Assembly (NCBI GenBank): GCA_903895695.1
Contig: CAITUY010000116.1
Span: 1 to 64,000, forward strand
DNA length: 64,000 nucleotides
From: an uncultured bacterium
GTDB lineage: Bacteria > Verrucomicrobiota > Kiritimatiellia > CAIKKV01 > CAITUY01
Direction: 5' to 3'
Shown here one piece after another: positions 24,262-32,418 of the stretch; the stretch's first letter is position 1; each line of letters opens with the position of its first letter. The notes beneath the pieces were generated by a model that saw only the letters and a list, made by a program, of their open reading frames with translations, searched no databases and had not been told where the DNA came from. The position numbers and the translations under genes are program-made.

Positions 24262-26517
24262 ATGAATCCGTCTTCCGATCTGATTCTGCACGCGATACCT
24301 GACGCGGTCCGCGAGCGCGCGGCGGCGCTGGGCTTTCACGATGCCGACGTCCTGTTCGCAGTCCGGAGCGACTTGGATGCCGACGGGTCGTCGGTCGATG
24401 TCTGGACGATCGTCGAACGCGCGCAGCTTGCCTCCATCGTTGCTACGGGCGCCCGCGCGGGAACAGTCGTGGGGCCGTTCAAGGTCGCCGAGATCACGAA
24501 GGCGCGCGCCTTCCAGAAGGTCGGCAGCGGCTTCCTGCAGGTGCAAGTCGACGGCGTGTATGTCGATCTGGCCCGGTATGCGAATTCGCGCCGCGAATTG
24601 TTCGGCCGGGTGGCCCAGCATATCCAGCGCATGAAGGATGGCCACCCGCCGCCGGAAGAGGTTCTGGCGCGTCCGAGCGAGATGCAATGCCAGGAGTGCG
24701 GCCTGCCTTTGCCGGGTCTGCGCGCTCAGTGTCCGCGCTGCGTCGGCGGGCGCGGCATCTTCGCCCGTACGCTGGGGCTGATGCGGCCCTACCTCTCGAG
24801 CATCCTGCTGTTGCTGTTCGTGATGGTGGTGGGGGTCTGCCTCGACCTGTTGCCGCCGCTGCTGCAACGCATGATGGTCGACCGCGTGCTGAATCCCATT
24901 AAAGGGGCGCCGGTGCTGTCGCATGCCGAGTCAATCCGCCTGCTGCTGATGATCCTGCTGGGGTTGGTGGGGGCATCCGGCAGCCGCTGCCTGCTCAACG
25001 TTTTCATCGGCCGCAGCACGAGCACCATCGGCACGCGTATCACGAAGGAACTGCGCGAGCGGCTTCAGACCAAGCTGGTCAGCATGGCCGTCGAGTACTA
25101 CAACCGCCACTCGGTCGGCAGCCTGATGAGCCGGGTGCTGTACGACGTTGACTACTTTCAGGGGTTCGTGACGCAGGTCGCGCAGGGTTTCCTGCTCAAC
25201 CTGATGCTCGTGCTGGGCATCGGCGGCATGCTGTTCTACATGAACTGGAAGCTCGCGCTGCTCGTGCTGCTGCCGATTCCGTTCGTGGTCGTCGGCACAA
25301 CCTTCTTCTGGCGGCACATCTACCCGCGTTACTACAAAGTGTGGGACAGCCAGTCCAAGACGGCGCAATTGCTGTCCGGCCTGTTGTCTGGCATTCGGCT
25401 GGTAAAAGCATTCGGTCAGGAGCAGCGCGAGCAGCAGCGATTCAGCGGGTCAGCCGCGTACCTCCAGGAGAGCCGCCGCTCGCTGGAAGCGAGCGTGGCC
25501 ACGTTCAACCCGCTCATGGGCTTCGTGTTCGGGTTGGGCGGGTTGATCATTTGGTACGCCGGCGGGCGTCAGGTGCTCGAATCGCACATCAGCTTGGGAA
25601 CGCTCATGGCCTTCTTCGGGTACATGGGCATGTTCTATGGGCCGATCTCGGCGCTGAGCATGTTTACCAACTGGGTCACGGGCTTCCTTTCGGCAGGCCA
25701 GCGCGTATTCGAGGTGCTGGACGCGACTGCCGTGGTGACCGAGGTCGCCAAGCCCGTGGCCATGCCCACGATGAAGGGCCGGATCGAGTTCAAGAACGTG
25801 ACGTTCGGATACGATCCTTATACGCCGGTTCTCAAGGATGTATCGTTTACGATCGAGCCGGGCCAGTTCGTGGGGGTCGTGGGCAAGAGCGGTTCGGGCA
25901 AGACCACGTTGGTGAACCTGCTGTGCCGCTTCTATGATCCGCAGGAAGGCCAGATCTTGGTGGACGGTGTGGACGTACGTGAGATGCGCCAGGACGACTT
26001 GCACCGGCATGTGGCGCTGGTGCTTCAGGAGCCCTTCTTGTTCCGCGCCAGCATCGCCGAGAACATTGCCTACGGGCGGCCGGATGCCAGCCCGCAGGCG
26101 GTCATGAACGCGGCCCGGGCCGCGAACGCTCACGACTTTATCGCGCGCCGGCCGTCAGCCTACGACACGAAACTCGGTGAGCACGGGGCTGGTCTGTCGG
26201 GCGGCGAGCGGCAGCGCATCAGCATTGCGCGAGCCCTGCTGTGCGACCCGGGCGTCCTGATCCTCGACGAGGCCACGTCTTCGGTCGACACCGAGTCCGA
26301 ACAGGAAATCCAGAAGGCGCTGGTGGCGCTGTGCAAGGGCCGCACGACAATTGCCATCGCGCACCGGCTGTCGACGCTGAAGAATTCGGATCACATCCAC
26401 GTGATGGAGGATGGCCGTATCATCGAGTCGGGGACCCACGAGCAACTCCTGGCCCAACAGGGCGTGTACTACAAACTCGTGAAGATCCAGACCGAACTGA
26501 CGCGGTTGGAGACCTGA
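24262..26517 (+). CDS. ABC exporter (permease-ATPase) with N-terminal extension and zinc ribbon
   Basis: The 751-residue protein has three parts. Residues 1-130 are a soluble domain. Residues 143-160 form a four-cysteine zinc ribbon (Cys143, 146, 157, 160). The remainder is a type IV exporter half-transporter with six membrane segments, Walker A GKSGSGKTTLVN, signature LSGGERQRISIARAL, Walker B LILDEATSSVD and the H-loop AHRLST. The exporter part resembles MsbA-type lipid flippases. The following DUF1854 gene starts two bases after the stop. ABC/DUF1854 pairs are known beside cyanophycin genes in proteobacteria, but no cyanophycin gene lies here. The substrate is unknown; the downstream LpxL-like gene hints at a lipid. 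Confidence 0.88.
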   Translation: MNPSSDLILHAIPDAVRERAAALGFHDADVLFAVRSDLDADGSSVDVWTIVERAQLASIVATGARAGTVVGPFKVAEITKARAFQKVGSGFLQVQVDGVYVDLARYANSRRELFGRVAQHIQRMKDGHPPPEEVLARPSEMQCQECGLPLPGLRAQCPRCVGGRGIFARTLGLMRPYLSSILLLLFVMVVGVCLDLLPPLLQRMMVDRVLNPIKGAPVLSHAESIRLLLMILLGLVGASGSRCLLNVFIGRSTSTIGTRITKELRERLQTKLVSMAVEYYNRHSVGSLMSRVLYDVDYFQGFVTQVAQGFLLNLMLVLGIGGMLFYMNWKLALLVLLPIPFVVVGTTFFWRHIYPRYYKVWDSQSKTAQLLSGLLSGIRLVKAFGQEQREQQRFSGSAAYLQESRRSLEASVATFNPLMGFVFGLGGLIIWYAGGRQVLESHISLGTLMAFFGYMGMFYGPISALSMFTNWVTGFLSAGQRVFEVLDATAVVTEVAKPVAMPTMKGRIEFKNVTFGYDPYTPVLKDVSFTIEPGQFVGVVGKSGSGKTTLVNLLCRFYDPQEGQILVDGVDVREMRQDDLHRHVALVLQEPFLFRASIAENIAYGRPDASPQAVMNAARAANAHDFIARRPSAYDTKLGEHGAGLSGGERQRISIARALLCDPGVLILDEATSSVDTESEQEIQKALVALCKGRTTIAIAHRLSTLKNSDHIHVMEDGRIIESGTHEQLLAQQGVYYKLVKIQTELTRLET

Positions 26518-26518
26518 C

Positions 26519-27073
26519 ATGACGGCAACGGCAACCCACAACTATGACGATACGCGGCTGGTCGGAATCGGCGTGAGGCTGCTTCTCCCCGATGCCACCA
26601 CGATCTTCGAGGGGACGTTCTCCCTGCTGCATGTGGCCGTCAAGGGCGACACCCTGTACCGGGGCGTCTTCGCCGTTACTATGTTTCCGATTCGCCACCC
26701 CGACCGGTTCGTCTCGCTGCGCTACACCGACGACCGCGACCGCGAACAGGAAATCGGCATCATCGAGGATCTCGGCGTGTTCCCGACAGAGGCGCAGAGG
26801 CTGGTGCGCAACGCCCTGGTGAAGCACTACTACGAACAAACCGTCAGCCGCATCTACAAGGTCGACAATCGCTTCGGCCTGTTGTTCTTCGAGGTCGAGA
26901 CACAACTCGGACGGCGCGAATTCGTGATGCCCTGGCGCGGCGACCGGGCCGAGGATTACGGTGCCACGGGCAAGGTGCTGCTGGATGCCTTCGACAACCG
27001 GTACATCATCCCGGACTTGACCCGCCTCCCGGCTTCAGACCGGAATGCCTTGACCGCCTACATTTACTGGTGA
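26519..27073 (+). CDS. DUF1854 family protein
   Basis: The 184-residue protein shows DUF1854 features: RHPDRFVSLRYTDDRDREQE, IGIIEDLGVFPTEAQRLVR, VSRIYKVDNRFGLLFFEVET and a C-terminal VLLDAFDNRYIIPDLTRLP. It has no membrane segment or signal peptide. DUF1854 proteins are almost always encoded directly after an ABC half-transporter carrying an N-terminal extension, as here with a one-base gap, so a role as cytoplasmic partner of that exporter is likely. The molecular role is unknown. Confidence 0.85.
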   Translation: MTATATHNYDDTRLVGIGVRLLLPDATTIFEGTFSLLHVAVKGDTLYRGVFAVTMFPIRHPDRFVSLRYTDDRDREQEIGIIEDLGVFPTEAQRLVRNALVKHYYEQTVSRIYKVDNRFGLLFFEVETQLGRREFVMPWRGDRAEDYGATGKVLLDAFDNRYIIPDLTRLPASDRNALTAYIYW

Positions 27074-27077
27074 CGTC

Positions 27078-28211
27078 ATGACCAGCACCGTCGCGGTTGT
27101 CCGTTGCGAGCGCTACCCCGACGTCGGTGCCGCCGTGCCGCGGCTGCTCGAACTGCTCGGCGGGCTCGCCGCCTTCATCCAGCCCGGCCAGTCGGTGCTT
27201 GTGAAGCCCAACTTGCTCTCGGACCATACCCCCGAGGAGGCGGTCACCACGCATCCCGAGGTGGTGCGCGGCGTGATTCGCGCCGTCCGCGCCGCGGGCG
27301 CCAAGCCGTGGGTCGCCGATTGTCCGGCAAACGTGGCCGATCTGGCGCGTGTCTGGCGGCAGACGGGCATCGAGGCGCTGTGCCGCGACGAGGCCGTACC
27401 GCTCGTCAACCTCGAGAAGGCGGGCTCGGAGCGGGTGGAGCAGGACGGATTTGTGTTCACGATCGCGCGCCCGGTGCTGGAGGCGGATGCGATCATCTCG
27501 GTTCCCAAGCTCAAGACCCACGTGCTCACCCGCTTCACTGGCGCCGTGAAGAATATATACGGGACCATTCCTGGGTACCAGAAGACCAGCCTGCACGGCG
27601 TATATCCGCGGCCGGATGTCTTCGGCGCGCTGCTGCTGGCCGCCTACAGGAAGGTGAAGCCGGTGCTGGCGATTGCCGACGGCGTGGTAGGCATGGATGG
27701 CAACGGGCCTAGCGGAGGCCGGCCGGTGGCCCTCGGCTTCCTGGCGGCGTCCGCCGACTCGGTGGCGCTCGATGCGGTCGTGTGCCGGCGTTTCGGGATC
27801 CGGCCGGACACGGTTCCTTATCTCAGGGAGGCGGCGCGCCTGGGCGTGGGCGAGACGGCGTGGGACCGAATCCGGCGCCTGGGGGACGAGGACATGCTGA
27901 CCGCGGGGCCGGCGCTGCGGCCACCGACTCATGTGCCGCTGCAGCGCGTGCCGGACTGGCTATTGGCGCTGCTCAAGCCCGTGCTGCGGCACCGGCCGGC
28001 TTTTGGCGCCGCCTGCGTGGCGTGCGGACGATGTGCGGCCGCCTGTCCGGCCGGGGCGCTGGCCGCCCGACCGTCGGCCCCCCCGGTGCTCGATGCCGTG
28101 CGCTGCCTTGCGTGCTGCTGTTGCCAGGAGGTCTGCCCGGCCCACGCCATCGAAATGGAACCCAGTGCGCTTATTCGTGCCGTCCGGGCCTTGCGGCGCA
28201 AGCGAAGCTGA
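27078..28211 (+). CDS. DUF362 domain protein with C-terminal 4Fe-4S ferredoxin domain
   Basis: The 377-residue protein carries a DUF362 domain: VLVKPNLLSDHTPEEAVTTH near residue 41, then IISVPKLKTHVLTRFTGAVK near 138, and a GVVGMDGNGPSGG block near 210. At residues 311-355 two ferredoxin motifs follow, CVACGRCAAACP and CLACCCCQEVCP, giving two 4Fe-4S sites. DUF362 proteins are iron-sulfur proteins of unclear function. The gene starts four bases after DUF1854 and is followed 44 bases later by an LpxL-like acyltransferase. The grouping suggests one operon. Confidence 0.85.
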   Translation: MTSTVAVVRCERYPDVGAAVPRLLELLGGLAAFIQPGQSVLVKPNLLSDHTPEEAVTTHPEVVRGVIRAVRAAGAKPWVADCPANVADLARVWRQTGIEALCRDEAVPLVNLEKAGSERVEQDGFVFTIARPVLEADAIISVPKLKTHVLTRFTGAVKNIYGTIPGYQKTSLHGVYPRPDVFGALLLAAYRKVKPVLAIADGVVGMDGNGPSGGRPVALGFLAASADSVALDAVVCRRFGIRPDTVPYLREAARLGVGETAWDRIRRLGDEDMLTAGPALRPPTHVPLQRVPDWLLALLKPVLRHRPAFGAACVACGRCAAACPAGALAARPSAPPVLDAVRCLACCCCQEVCPAHAIEMEPSALIRAVRALRRKRS

Positions 28212-28255
28212 CGCCGGGGTTGACAATCGTTCCCGCTGACGGCACCTTCATCCCG

Positions 28256-29152
28256 ATGACGTATCGTCTCAAGCACATTGCCGAATATCTGCTGCTGCGG
28301 GCCGCTGCCGTGCCGTTGGTGGTCTTGCCCTATCGAGCGGCCCTGGCGCTGGGCTGGTTGGTGGCGGGTTTTGGATTTTTCATTTTACGTTTCCGGCGGC
28401 GCGAGGCTGAGCGGCGGATCCGTGATGTATTTGGTGACCGCTTCAGCGATGCGGAGGTGCGCCGGATTGCGTGGCAGTCCTTCCGTAATCTGATCTTCAC
28501 GGCCGTGGACACGATCCGGGGGCCTCATCTCACGCTCAAACAATACCGCAAAGTCGGCGATTACGGTGTGGCCATTGACACGTTGAGTCGCCAGGTGCAG
28601 AGCGGCCGGGGTGCTGTTCTGGCCACACCCCACACGGGGTGCTGGGAATTCGGCGGTATGGGCATGAGTCTGGTGGGTCTGCCGCTGTTCGTGATCGCCG
28701 GCAAGCAGCGGAACCCGTTATTCGACCGGTACCTGACGCAAACACGGGAACGCATGGGCGTCCAAGTCGTCATACGCGGGTCGTCCACGCTGCGAACGAT
28801 CATCAAGCGGCTCAGGGATGGATATATCACCGCGGTCCTGCCGGACGTGCGGATGCCGACGCCCGGGGTCAAGGTGCAGTTCCTGGGGAAAGAGGCCAAT
28901 GTCGGGCCGGGCCTGGCTCTGTTCGCCCGGCATGCCGGCGTGCCGATCTATCCAGCCCTCAATTTTCGTCATGGCTGGTCGCGGCATCAAGGCGTGATCT
29001 TCCCGCCGATCGAGGCCGACCTGCAGGCCGACAAGGACGTTGACGTGCAGCGCATCATGCAGGCGGTCTTTGACGTCTTTACCGAGGCCATCCAGCGCGA
29101 CCCCGGCCAGTGGTTCTGGTACAACAAGCGCTGGGTCTTCGACCCTGTGTGA
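28256..29152 (+). CDS. LpxL/HtrB-like lysophospholipid or lipid A acyltransferase
   Basis: The 298-residue protein has an N-terminal membrane segment (residues 17-45) and the acyltransferase motif HTGCWE, an H-x4-E arrangement with His126 and Glu131, followed by VIAGKQRNPLFDRYL and LPDVRMPTPGVKVQFLG. The C-terminal RDPGQWFWYNKRW block is typical of LpxL/LpxM-family late acyltransferases, which add secondary acyl chains to lipid A at the inner membrane. Its presence supports an outer-membrane-bearing organism. It follows the DUF362 gene closely and may work with the upstream exporter on the same lipid. The acceptor cannot be read from sequence. Confidence 0.85.
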   Translation: MTYRLKHIAEYLLLRAAAVPLVVLPYRAALALGWLVAGFGFFILRFRRREAERRIRDVFGDRFSDAEVRRIAWQSFRNLIFTAVDTIRGPHLTLKQYRKVGDYGVAIDTLSRQVQSGRGAVLATPHTGCWEFGGMGMSLVGLPLFVIAGKQRNPLFDRYLTQTRERMGVQVVIRGSSTLRTIIKRLRDGYITAVLPDVRMPTPGVKVQFLGKEANVGPGLALFARHAGVPIYPALNFRHGWSRHQGVIFPPIEADLQADKDVDVQRIMQAVFDVFTEAIQRDPGQWFWYNKRWVFDPV

Positions 29153-29165
29153 GGTCATGCGGCCG

Positions 29166-30011
29166 CTAGGACGCCGCGTTCGCGAACCCGACTTCCTTCA
29201 GCCAGCGCGCGGCTGCCGCGACCCACGGATGGCGCTGCTCGGGTTTAAAGTCGGGGGTACCGAGACCGAGCCCGTGATACCCGTGAGGGTACACATGCAA
29301 CTCGAACGGCACGCCAACCGCTTTCAGGGCCGCGGCAAATTGCAGGCTGTTGCGTACGTCCACGCAGCCGTCGTCGGAGGTGCTCCACAGGAAGCACGGC
29401 GGCGTATCCTTCGTTACTTGTCTTTCACCGGACAGCTCTTCCACGATGTCCGGCGTCGGGTCTGTTCCAAGCAGATTCTCCCGCGAACCCTGATGGGTGA
29501 ATTCGCCAAGGGTGATTACCGCATAACAGAGAATGCCCAGGTCGGGCCGGCAGGAAACGCGTTCGACCGGGTCCGCCGACGCGGCCACGCCGTCGTCGTA
29601 GTGCGTAATGGCCGTGGACGCCAGATGGCCGCCGGCCGATGACCCCATCACGCCTACACGCTTGGTATCGAGTTTCGAGGCTGCGCCATGGGCGCGGACG
29701 ACGCGGATGGCACGCTGTGCGTCCAGCAGCATGGCCGGGTGCCGGTAGCCGGCGGAGCCCAACCGGTATTTCAGCACAAAGGCTGCGATCCCGAGCTCAT
29801 TCAGCCAGCGCGCGTAATGATCGCCTTCATGGTTGGCCAGACCGCCGTAGCCGCCGCCTGGGCAGATCACGATAGAGGCGCCGGTGGCCTTGCCCGCAGC
29901 AGGATAGTAGGGAGTCAGGGTGGGGGTGTCGGTATCGGCCTGGCCTTTGGCCAGGGGCGCGGCTTGAGACCACAGTGAAAACTCTTTGTTCGGAAGCGCA
30001 ATCAGGGTCAT
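29166..30011 (-). CDS. Alpha/beta-hydrolase esterase (BD-FAE type)
   Basis: The 281-residue protein has the oxyanion segment IVICPGGGYGGLANHEGD, the nucleophile elbow GVMGSSAGGHLAS (Ser in GSSAG), STSDDGCVDVRNSL with the likely acid residue, and HVYPHGYHGLGL with the catalytic histidine. This pattern matches the BD-FAE/carbohydrate-esterase branch of alpha/beta hydrolases. No signal peptide is visible. The start at 30011 (MTLIALPNKEF) is chosen because homologous sequence begins there; a longer frame reaches 30080. It is convergent with the acyltransferase gene and unrelated to it by operon. Confidence 0.82.
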   Translation of the reverse strand: MTLIALPNKEFSLWSQAAPLAKGQADTDTPTLTPYYPAAGKATGASIVICPGGGYGGLANHEGDHYARWLNELGIAAFVLKYRLGSAGYRHPAMLLDAQRAIRVVRAHGAASKLDTKRVGVMGSSAGGHLASTAITHYDDGVAASADPVERVSCRPDLGILCYAVITLGEFTHQGSRENLLGTDPTPDIVEELSGERQVTKDTPPCFLWSTSDDGCVDVRNSLQFAAALKAVGVPFELHVYPHGYHGLGLGTPDFKPEQRHPWVAAAARWLKEVGFANAAS

Positions 30012-30076
30012 GTTCAATGCTCTTTCCCGGCAGTTGATGAAACGGGAAAGGACTATACCGGCTCTCATGCCGGGGC

Positions 30077-30430
30077 TCAAGGGCGGGGATGACCGCGACC
30101 GCGGGGCGCGCTCGAGCGTGTTTTGCGGGCTGTGCCATACGACGGTGGCGCATCGGCGGCTTTCATGTCGGCCGGGGCGGCTGGGTTGTAGGACTCGATG
30201 GCCGCCTTGACGACGGCAATCCCGCGGCCGGGTTCTGCCCCAATTGCCTGGCAGAGTCGAACGTACTCAGCCACGTCGATCCGGCGTTCGCCGGTTTCGA
30301 CTTTCCCAACCCACGTGTGAGGCTGGCCCACCCGCGCACCCACCTCGCGCAACGTGAGAGAATTGGCCGTCCGCTGCGAGCGCAGCCAGACGAGCAACGC
30401 CCGGTACGCAGGCGAGTAGATGCTCTTCAT
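30077..30430 (-). CDS. XRE-family helix-turn-helix regulator
   Basis: The 117-residue protein holds a compact HTH_XRE domain at about residues 8-70: ALLVWLRSQRTANSLTLREV, ARVGQPHTWVGKVETGERRI and DVAEYVRLCQAIG. The tail after residue 80 is low-complexity and basic. The start at 30430 gives a normal-length domain. It is divergent from the nuclease gene at 30526, with which it shares a short intergenic space, and may regulate it or itself. No operator is obvious. Confidence 0.82.
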   Translation of the reverse strand: MKSIYSPAYRALLVWLRSQRTANSLTLREVGARVGQPHTWVGKVETGERRIDVAEYVRLCQAIGAEPGRGIAVVKAAIESYNPAAPADMKAADAPPSYGTARKTRSSAPRGRGHPRP

Positions 30431-30525
30431 GGGCCGAGCATAGTGGAGGGTCATGTTTGGACCCAAAACAGGGACAGACTGCCCGGGACATAAAGTTACG
30501 CTGGCACGCCAGTCGACTCAGCCGT

Positions 30526-31449
30526 ATGCTTCGGATCATGAGACGGATCCCTGGCATGGCTGCAATATGGACGGGTGCGTTGTTCGCTTGCGTCTGGGCC
30601 ACGCCCGTGCAGGCCTGGCACTACGCCGGACATTACGCGGTCGTCGACCAGACGGCGCCGATCCTTGAAGGCCGCGTGCCCGCTTTCTTCATTGCCGGCA
30701 GCAATACCATCAGCAACTGCTCGGGAGATCCCGACACCGTCAAGGATCTGTCGCCGGACCTGCTGAAGCCGCTGGAAGCACCGGAGCATTTCTTCGACTA
30801 CGAGCGGCTTGGCGGGAACCCGCGACTGCCGGCAAAACGGCTGGACTTCCTTCGTCTTTGCAAGGAGCGAGGAATCCAGGCATCAGACGTGGGCTATTTG
30901 CCGTACGCCATTATGGAATGGACCGAAAGGCTTAAGGTGGCATTCGCGGAACACCGTCACCGGCCGAACGATGTCGCCATCCAGGCCAAGATTCTCGTCT
31001 ATGCCGGGCACCTCGCGCATTACAGCGCTGATCTGAGCCAGCCGCTGCACGTCACGATTCACTATGACGGACGCGTGGGACCGAACGGCCAACCATCCCA
31101 TACGGGCATCCACAACAAGGTCGATGCGCTGCTCGGCAAGGCGGTCTTCGAGCCCGACGTCCTCAAGGGTATCGTGCCACTTCGCCTGACGAACATTGCC
31201 GAGCGCGTCTTCGCTATTGTGCGCGACCGCGCGCCGATCGCCAGGGTGTACGAGATCGAGAGCCGGCTGCCGGCCATGGCCGACCCTATCGGCGGGGACC
31301 CGCAGGTGATGGCTTTTTGCCGTGACCGGTTGCGCGTTGCGGTCTCGCTAACGGCGGACCTCTTCCTTACCGCGTGGGAAGACTCGGCGAATGTGGTATT
31401 CCCAGAGTGGTTCGACCGGTCGCGCTCGCGTCAGGCGCCCGCACCGTAG
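30526..31449 (+). CDS. Secreted S1/P1-like zinc-dependent nuclease or phospholipase C-like protein
   Basis: The 307-residue protein has a signal peptide ending TPVQA, so the mature chain would begin WHYAGHYAVV. An N-terminal tryptophan whose amino group binds zinc is characteristic of the S1/P1 nuclease and phospholipase C fold. Further ligands are visible in FFDY, GHLAHYSADLSQPLHV (His-x3-Asp) and HTGIHNKVD (His-x3-His-like). Family members hydrolyse single-stranded nucleic acids or phospholipids in the periplasm or outside the cell. Alternative in-frame ATGs at 30538 and 30559 would only shorten the signal peptide. Confidence 0.78.
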   Translation: MLRIMRRIPGMAAIWTGALFACVWATPVQAWHYAGHYAVVDQTAPILEGRVPAFFIAGSNTISNCSGDPDTVKDLSPDLLKPLEAPEHFFDYERLGGNPRLPAKRLDFLRLCKERGIQASDVGYLPYAIMEWTERLKVAFAEHRHRPNDVAIQAKILVYAGHLAHYSADLSQPLHVTIHYDGRVGPNGQPSHTGIHNKVDALLGKAVFEPDVLKGIVPLRLTNIAERVFAIVRDRAPIARVYEIESRLPAMADPIGGDPQVMAFCRDRLRVAVSLTADLFLTAWEDSANVVFPEWFDRSRSRQAPAP

Positions 31450-31460
31450 CCGGAATCCGC

Positions 31461-32312
31461 TCAGCCCTTCATGATGGTCGTCTTGTTCGGGCTGCTGCGG
31501 CCCTCGAGATCCGGCGGGCGACGTTCCAGGGCAGCCAGGGAGATCTCGATATCTTCGACGGCTTCGTGCGGCGTCATACAGCCCACGGTTACCATGTCGC
31601 AGGGCCGGATGGTGTTCCAGGCAAATGACAACCCGACAAACGGCGTTACCCGTCCGGCCGCCATCGGTTTGATCGTCATGACGGGCTTCTTCGCCCCCCA
31701 GATCACTTTGTGGATATACTCGACTTCGACCTGCATCAGGAATCCCGCGCAATTGAAGATCTGGATGTAAGTTTCCACGTCGTACCCGTTCAGGTCGGAG
31801 TAGACGACCAGTTCCGGCATGTGCGCGGACAAGCCGGGAAGCATGCCCTCATCGCGGACCATCTTCAGGTAGTCGGGCAGCCGGTCGATGCACTGGCGGT
31901 TCTTGTTGACCAACTGTTCAGCGGACGAATGGTGGGGGAAGCAGAAGGTGGCGCCGTTCTTACGGCTCGCGGCGATCGCGGCGGCGGCTTCCTTGCGGGC
32001 GGCGGCACTGTCGTTCACATTGATGATCGGCGTATCGATTTTGATGATCTTGCGGGCGGCTCGGTCCTCGGCCATTTCGATGGCGGTCGCCAGATTCTGG
32101 TGACCGACCAGAGGGCCCATCAGCGTGTCGACACCGGCGTTCAGGAACACTTCAAGGATTTCGGCCAGGGCCTCGGGCGTGGCATTGCGGTTGCGGATCA
32201 GGCTATCGGCAGCCGCGCCCGTGTGGCTCCAGCCCAGGAACCAGTTGGTGCCGATGATCAGGCGGGAGAGCGATACGCCCCCCACGGTTGTGCGCGGAAA
32301 CTGGGTTGTCAT
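31461..32312 (-). CDS. Predicted TIM-barrel protein of unknown function
   Basis: I do not recognise a named family for this 283-residue protein. Alternating strand-helix pattern and motifs suggest a barrel: LIIGTNWFLGWSHTG, VDTLMGPLVGHQNLATAI, KIIKIDTPIINV and PVMTIKPMAAGRVTPFVG. The end, DMVTVGCMTPHEAVEDIEIS, resembles the C-terminus of aldo-keto-reductase-like barrels. There is no signal peptide or membrane segment. It is convergent with the S1/P1-like gene and lies upstream of mnmA on the same strand in order of transcription after it, separated by 106 bases. A role in sugar or amino-acid metabolism is a guess only. Confidence 0.5.
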   Translation of the reverse strand: MTTQFPRTTVGGVSLSRLIIGTNWFLGWSHTGAAADSLIRNRNATPEALAEILEVFLNAGVDTLMGPLVGHQNLATAIEMAEDRAARKIIKIDTPIINVNDSAAARKEAAAAIAASRKNGATFCFPHHSSAEQLVNKNRQCIDRLPDYLKMVRDEGMLPGLSAHMPELVVYSDLNGYDVETYIQIFNCAGFLMQVEVEYIHKVIWGAKKPVMTIKPMAAGRVTPFVGLSFAWNTIRPCDMVTVGCMTPHEAVEDIEISLAALERRPPDLEGRSSPNKTTIMKG

Positions 32313-32418
32313 AGTGGTATTTTCCGTATTCTCGACAGTTTAAAGCCTTCGCGGCCTGTCTCGGGCCGCGCAATAGGATAAACTTTCGCAAGGCCGGCGG
32401 CAAGCGGGCAACGCAGCC

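Noticed and set aside
24262-27073. Cyanophycin synthesis or export
   Set aside because: ABC/DUF1854 pairs are known near cyanophycin genes, but neither cyanophycin synthetase nor cyanophycinase is visible here, so the link was not carried into the annotation.
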